From NCBI GenBank assembly GCA_003024985.2, contig PXIH01S0005578.1: a DNA stretch of 11,210 bases; one strand, given 5' to 3'. The stretch comes from Euperipatoides rowelli. Its lineage: Eukaryota > Onychophora > Udeonychophora > Euonychophora > Peripatopsidae. Position 1 is the stretch's first letter, and each line of letters opens with the position of its first letter. Both the position numbers and the translations under genes were made by a program. This document shows, in pieces, positions 7,216 to 11,210 of this stretch. Below the pieces are notes generated by a model. That model saw only the letters and a program-made list of their open reading frames with translations, ran no database searches and was not told the DNA's origin.

Positions 7216-7740
7216 ATTTATGATATTGATGTAACTGAAGAAATAAGTAGTGGCTCTATGAGTTTTGGTGAAATTGATTCCAAACACGTGAAGAAAACTA
7301 TCTGTGATTTACCAAACAAGGTTGCTAATGGAATCGATTTGATAAATGCAAGAATACTGAAAATCTCTTTGCCTATCACTCTAAAGTATTTATCACATAT
7401 TTTTAATGACTCTCTAAACTTTGGTGACTGATCCACACTACTATCGTTCTCTATCTAATTTACCAATATTTAGTAAGATTATGGAAAAAATAGTCAAACA
7501 ATAACTCCTGGGTCATCTAGAGAAATTATCTTTCTTGTGTGACTAATAAAGTGGTTTCCATAGTAAAGACTCAACTGAGACCTACTTGTTAAAAGGAACT
7601 ATTGATTGGGACAAAAAAATGGATATGGGAAAATTAGTAGCGATTGCTACTTTCGTTCTTGCCAAGGCCTTAGATAGCATACTGCATTAAAACATTGCAA
7701 AATGTCTTTGTATGATGATGATGATGCAACTATACTAGTG
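7216..7740 (+). pseudogene. LINE reverse transcriptase core, internally deleted
   Basis: The N-terminal fingers read DLPNKVANGIDLINARILK (7306 on) and LPITLKYLSHIFNDSL, up to TGA at 7429-7431. In the next frame YRSLSNLPIFSKIMEKIVKQ follows (7442-7500). The block of about 20 residues that normally lies between them (the W-x-x-A-x-V-x-P-[IL]-x-K segment) is missing. SGFHSKDSTETYLLK (7550) leads to motif A, ATFVLAKALDSI (7649-7681): where the family has the metal-binding Asp, codon 7655-7657 is GTT (Val). Soon after NIAKCL the sequence jumps to motif C, Y-D-D-D-D-A-T-I-L (7711-7737), here with an ATG/GAT repeat. Motif B (G-x-P-Q-G-S) and its flanks, about 90 residues in relatives, are absent. 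The enzyme cannot be active. Confidence 0.92.
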
Positions 7741-8521
7741 GTTTATATTTAATTAGTATGAAAATGAATTTGGAAAATGATTTAAATACTCTAACAACGT
7801 TACTAGCCAGTAAAGGTCTCCTTCTAAATGCTAGCAAAACAAGTTGCATAATATTAGGCAATAAAAATAAATTTAAAAAAGTAAAATAAGTAGAAGCCTT
7901 TTACCTTGAAATTAATTCTGGAAATATAAATGCGGAAAATAATATCAAAATTCTAGGACTAACTGTTGATAACCAACTAAGTTGGGATAATCATATACAA
8001 AAAAAATACTAAAAAAGCATTTAATTTAAATAAAAAAAAAATTGACCATTCCTAATCACTTACGCCCTTTGCCTTGCCGTTGCGTGATTTATAATGTGAT
8101 CACACCTCATTTGAACTATTGTGACATTGTTTGGTCTCAATGGGGATAAATGCTGCAAAACAGCGTGCAGACGGTGGAAAATATGGCAGTGAGAGCTATT
8201 GATTTTAATGGAGGAATACATAGTGCCATGGTAGCAAAGAATAGACTCAAATGGTCCCCTATGGCTATCAAGAGAAAAGTGCATTATGGGGCATTGCTTT
8301 GGAAATGTCGAAATGTTTCAGCGCCTAATGTCATAGAACATGTTCATGGTACTCAATCTAAGACAATTGGAAATTTAAATATTGATAGGAAAAATCAGCA
8401 TTGGGCAGCAAATAATTTAGTTACATAGCCCCAAAGATCTGGAATGGTATAGATCAGATAATATAATACATTTTTATCTTTTAGAAATTCTTATTATAAT
8501 TTCTTTTGTTCACAATTGTAG
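7741..8521 (+). pseudogene. LINE RT thumb and C-terminal region
   Basis: From 7752 the frame reads NLENDLNTLTTLLASKGLLL and NASKTSCIILG, then a stop (7887) and NNIKILGLTVDNQLSWDNHI, which is the L-G-[VL]-x-[IL]-D-x-x-L-x-W-x-x-H-I block after the RT palm. From 8042 another frame reads IPNHLRPLPCRCVIYNVITP, HLNYCDIVWS, a stop at 8147, then 92 open codons (LQNSVQTVENMAVRAI, LKWSPMAIKRKVHYGALLW, HGTQSKTI) to 8426-8428. APKIWNGIDQ follows at 8428, and FRNSYYNFFCSQL ends at TAG 8519-8521. The [HY]-x-x-Y-C-x-x-[IV]-W and L-Q-x-x-Q-N-x-A-x-R blocks are standard for the C-terminal part of CR1/Jockey elements. At least four frame changes are present. Confidence 0.92.
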
Positions 8522-9033
8522 AATGAACATCACCTGAGAGTATAAGGCACATATATTAATACATAAATTATTTATTTTATTTAAATTCAAATTGTTCCAT
8601 TTAGTGAAAAGGGATCTGGTAGAGCTTAAAACAAATTATTTTTGTTGAAGATCCTGCTGAAAATAATATTAATAATAATAGTAAACAACGAATTTCAAAA
8701 GGCCAGATGATTAAGTCCACAGCTCAGTAATGGCTGTCCGATTTCCATTAATTTTTCTAATGACTAAGACTATGGCAATAAAAGCTGTCAATTATTGCAG
8801 TGTCATATATTTTCATTGTTTTGTTTTTTCTGGGTGAGCTAGATTATAAATTTAAAAAAATTCATGACCTTTAGCATTTGTATGTTAACATATTTAAAAT
8901 GTTCTTAGGGAAAAATAAATAAAATATTTCTGCAATGCAGCCTACATCTTGGCTTTTGTTTGTCAGGCCATGCCTACATTGAACTATGTCATGAACTAGC
9001 CTTTCACATGATGAAAAGGTGCAGAAGAATAAA
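8522..9033. other. LINE 3'UTR candidate and AT-rich DNA
   Basis: No coding region is seen. An AAT-rich run at 8661-8681 is a plausible simple-repeat tail of the LINE, about 140 bp after its last stop; the true 3' end is not proven because I could find no target-site duplication. Confidence 0.4.
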
Positions 9034-9265
9034 TCAGTCAACTTTTAGATTTGAACATAAGTGTACTTGTAAAAGTTGGGTCAGAATCATTGTCAGAAAT
9101 TCTGAATTTATCTCAATAATCACCTTCATCTCAGCCACATCTACTTCATCATCAACTTCAACCTCAACATTGTTCTCAAGATCACTATCATTCCACAAAT
9201 TATATAATTTACGAACTTATTCAAATAAATCATTTGGATCATCAATAATTAGAGCATTGTCTAAA
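9034..9265 (-). pseudogene. Possible acidic coding remnant
   Basis: On the minus strand, reading down from 9265, one frame gives DNALIIDDPNDLFE, a TAA, then VRKLYNLWNDSDLENN, an acidic run of V, E and D with DVAEM, and further open sequence to a TGA at 9034-9036. Near the end a neighbouring frame reads SDNDSDPTFTSTL, which suggests a frame change. The acidic, Ser/Asp-rich character resembles the N-terminal parts of transposon proteins such as piggyBac or DUF7869-type proteins, but there is no diagnostic motif. The plus-strand frame 8960-9268 over the same bases is Ser/Thr-rich low complexity and less convincing. I do not recognise the gene. Confidence 0.28.
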
Positions 9266-10509
9266 TAAGAAGCACTGTATTTTTTTACATCATAAATACT
9301 AGAAATGAAAAGAAATAAACACACATCAGTGTCAATGTCAAAACAATAATAAATCATATATTCAGCACATTACCTGTTTCTACCAAATGCATTTATCTTT
9401 CATCTTTCATGTTTTTTTCATTTTGTTAACTTAGTTCCAAAAACAATTTATTTTTTGTAAAAAATTATATTTATAACATTGTTTATGAAATATATAAATA
9501 TGTTTAACACTGTAAATATTAGTAATACAATTTACAGAAAATACAAAATAAATTGAATCAGTAATACTTAAATTTATTTTAAAGATAACACTACCTAGAG
9601 GGGTAATAGAATTAACCCACCCCAAAATGTATATAATTTAATTAATTTAGGATATAAATTAGTCCTCTCTTACACGAGAGTATTCACACTGAAATCTAAA
9701 GAAAAAATACATTAAGCTTCAAGATAATTGGTAAAAATCTAAATAGGAATTCACAAAAAAATTACTGCTCAAGAATAGTGATGATATGGTGAAAGAAGTG
9801 GCAGACATTAATGGAAATATGTTGTAAAGAACAGTAAGTTTATTTACTCCCCATGAAAAATGGAACAAATGTAGAGTGCTGGGATCATGAAGAACTTTAA
9901 CATTCGAATATATTCCTGAAGTATTAATTTAGTGAAGGAGAACAAAGTGGTGAAGAAAAATATGGATGGAATAGAAATTAAAGGACTTTAACTATTTAGT
10001 TTAAAATTATTAAGGACTAATATTAGCCATAACTGACTATTAAAAACCTAAATAATTTAATATTATGTTTTAATACAGTTAACCAACATTGTGTGTAATT
10101 AATACATTTATGGTATTTTCTGCTGGACATACTTTATGTAGTCCCAAATTTGGATGAAACTAGAATATCTAGAAGAGTGTATAATCAGTATACAGAGTAT
10201 GTTTTAGTAAAAATAAATAAATGCTGGGTGATTTCATTACCCTACATTGGTAATATAAGAGTTTAGATGTGTAAATGTGTAATTGTGTATTAGATAAAAA
10301 TATTTGCATCTTTCAAAATTTTCTTCCCCATTTGAGGGAATTAATTTCTGCTCTGTGATAAGGACTTTGATATAGCAAAAAAAAAAATGATTAAAAAACC
10401 TGATGCCTCTACACTCCCAATGAATACATGAACTCATTGAGAATCTAGCAATCAATGCAAATTCACTGTGAGGGAAGATTTTACAGATCAATCAAAAGAT
10501 TTTAAGAAC
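9266..10509. other. AT-rich DNA without recognisable genes
   Basis: I see no supportable gene in these 1.2 kb. Open frames are short and of low-complexity composition. Simple features are an A11 run (10378-10388) and a weak imperfect palindrome with GGGG and CCCC ends near 9598-9623. Confidence 0.55.
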
Positions 10510-10550
10510 TGTTGGCCACTATTTAAAAAAATAGTGGCCACTGGCCAACA
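10510..10550. repeat. 41-bp inverted repeat (hairpin)
   Basis: The left arm TGTTGGCCACTATTT (10510-10524) pairs perfectly with the right arm (10529-10550), except that the right arm carries 7 extra bases where CTGGCCA is duplicated. The outer TGTTGGCCA and TGGCCAACA are 9-bp perfect inverted ends, and the centre is a run of A. It may be a cruciform-forming site or a very short MITE remnant. Confidence 0.8.
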
Positions 10551-11060
10551 TATAGCTTTCTGACTATATTTAAGAAATACTAGTATATGGAAAGAGGCCA
10601 AAAAAAAACACAGAATAGCTTACATGATACATTTTATTATTAGAACAGAAATCCAAATAAAGTAAAACATGGTCTTGGTCAACACATCTTCACCTTGTGA
10701 AAAAATAACTCCTTACCCATCTCAATACATTTCCAACCAGCTTATCACGCTAAAATTACCATCAATAGCAATAACATCATAGCTATTTTAAAATATTTAT
10801 TAGAATAGAAAAAGAAAATAAAGAGTTCTACAATAATTTAATCAAATGGCTTATGACAGATAATAGAGAGCCAGCTAGCGAAGGAAAATCAAACATAATA
10901 TTTATGAAATTTATGATAATTCCTAAAATGTCCATGTAATTTTTCATATTAATTACTCAAAGCATTTCCAAAAGTTTTGATATTTTTTTTTACCCAAAAA
11001 TGTTCTATACTTATTGAAAAATTTATAATTCATAAATTAATGAAATTTGTAGAATATCAC
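10551..11060. other. AT-rich DNA without recognisable genes
   Basis: No coding region, RNA gene or repeat structure worth naming is seen on either strand. Confidence 0.55.
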
Positions 11061-11087
11061 TGTTAGCTTATAATGCTACAGCTAACA
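11061..11087. repeat. 8-bp inverted repeat
   Basis: TGTTAGCT (11061-11068) and AGCTAACA (11080-11087) are perfect inverted copies around an 11-nt loop. Confidence 0.6.
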
Positions 11088-11125
11088 ACCTACAAGGGGG
11101 ATCTCTTCATCAACACTTCGGTAGA

Positions 11126-11153
11126 TGTGACCCCCCCCCCCCTCATAGTCACA
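11126..11153. repeat. C12 tract between inverted arms
   Basis: Twelve consecutive C (11131-11142) lie between TGTGAC (11126-11131) and GTCACA (11148-11153). A homopolymer of C is striking in DNA this rich in A and T. The exact length may be unreliable because such runs are error-prone in sequencing. Confidence 0.65.
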
Positions 11154-11210
11154 CCACTTTCTTATCTAATTGGTTCCATATCTAAATTTAAGCTAGAATT
11201 TCTGGCATCT

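Larger units (their letters stand above)
3796..8690 (+). mobile_element. Decayed CR1/Jockey-type LINE, interrupted
   Basis: Pieces lie in the order expected for one non-LTR retrotransposon: NPGP motif, PHD finger, APE endonuclease, linker, reverse transcriptase and C-terminal region, all on the + strand. The last coding stop is at 8519-8521, and the tail may end in the AAT-rich run at 8661-8681. The order and the residues fit the CR1-like group, whose members include elements with an N-terminal PHD finger. The exact clade is not certain without alignment. The element is dead: the frame changes repeatedly, many stops are present, reverse transcriptase motif B is missing, and about 1.9 kb of unrelated sequence separates the PHD finger from the endonuclease. 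I cannot exclude that the PHD piece and the rest come from two related copies. No target-site duplication was found. Confidence 0.85.

Noticed and set aside
7218-7436. Minus-strand open frame of 72 residues
   Set aside because: It is the shadow of the reverse transcriptase fingers on the plus strand.
8060-8284. Minus-strand open frame of 74 residues
   Set aside because: It is the shadow of the LINE C-terminal region.
8960-9268. 102-residue plus-strand open frame rich in Ser and Thr
   Set aside because: The middle is simple-sequence repeat, the start is not convincing, and the opposite strand reads more like protein.
9598-9623. GGGGTAAT...ATTAACCCACCCC as a possible transposon end with TTAA
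   Set aside because: The pairing is imperfect and short, and no partner end with TTAA was found at a sensible distance.
10237-10491. Minus-strand open frame of 84 residues
   Set aside because: No recognisable motif, low-complexity composition, and it crosses an A11 run; open by chance as far as I can tell.
1-11210. CRISPR arrays, operons, tRNA or rRNA genes
   Set aside because: No regularly spaced repeats, bacterial-type gene clusters, cloverleaf-like sequences or conserved rRNA segments were seen; the content is eukaryotic transposon debris.

Overview
This is an AT-rich, gene-poor stretch of nuclear DNA from an animal, most likely an arthropod and probably an insect. It shows no intact protein-coding gene. 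The recognisable content is a pile of decayed transposable elements, all interrupted by stops and frame changes, set in AT-rich DNA with long A/T homopolymers. The arthropod call is inference. It rests on a CR1/Jockey-type LINE with an N-terminal PHD finger, on a transposon-associated 'GGQN' (DUF7869-like) protein family that I know mainly from insects and other invertebrates, and on a TTAA-flanked piggyBac-type MITE.

Layout. Positions 1-429: AT-rich DNA with a short GC-rich tandem repeat. Positions 430-1282: an unrecognised open frame (stop at 688-690), then about 560 bp of 3'UTR-like sequence ending in AATAAA and a run of 16 A, so this may be a retroposed transcript end. Positions 1290-1990: a 693-bp MITE with inverted ends CCCCTTA..GCG and TTAA on both sides, inserted directly beside that A run. 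Positions 1991-3795: no gene, only small oddities, including a near match to the Tn5 mosaic end.

Positions 3796-8521 (3' tail perhaps to about 8690): the wreck of one non-LTR retrotransposon on the + strand. It starts with an NPGP (2A-like) motif and a PHD zinc finger (3796-4080) and resumes with an APE-type endonuclease (5995-6660), a linker (6661-7215) and a reverse transcriptase with its C-terminal region (7216-8521). The PHD and endonuclease parts are separated by about 1.9 kb that holds a decayed DUF7869-like gene (4301-5411), a pair of 57-bp direct repeats and a possible THAP-domain start (5571-5612). The simplest reading is one or more insertions into the LINE.

Positions 8522-11210: mostly featureless AT-rich DNA with a possible minus-strand acidic coding remnant (9034-9265), a strong 41-bp hairpin (10510-10550) and a C12 tract between short inverted arms (11126-11153). 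No tRNA, rRNA, CRISPR, operon or functional system is visible. The parts do not act together; they are a layered record of insertions.
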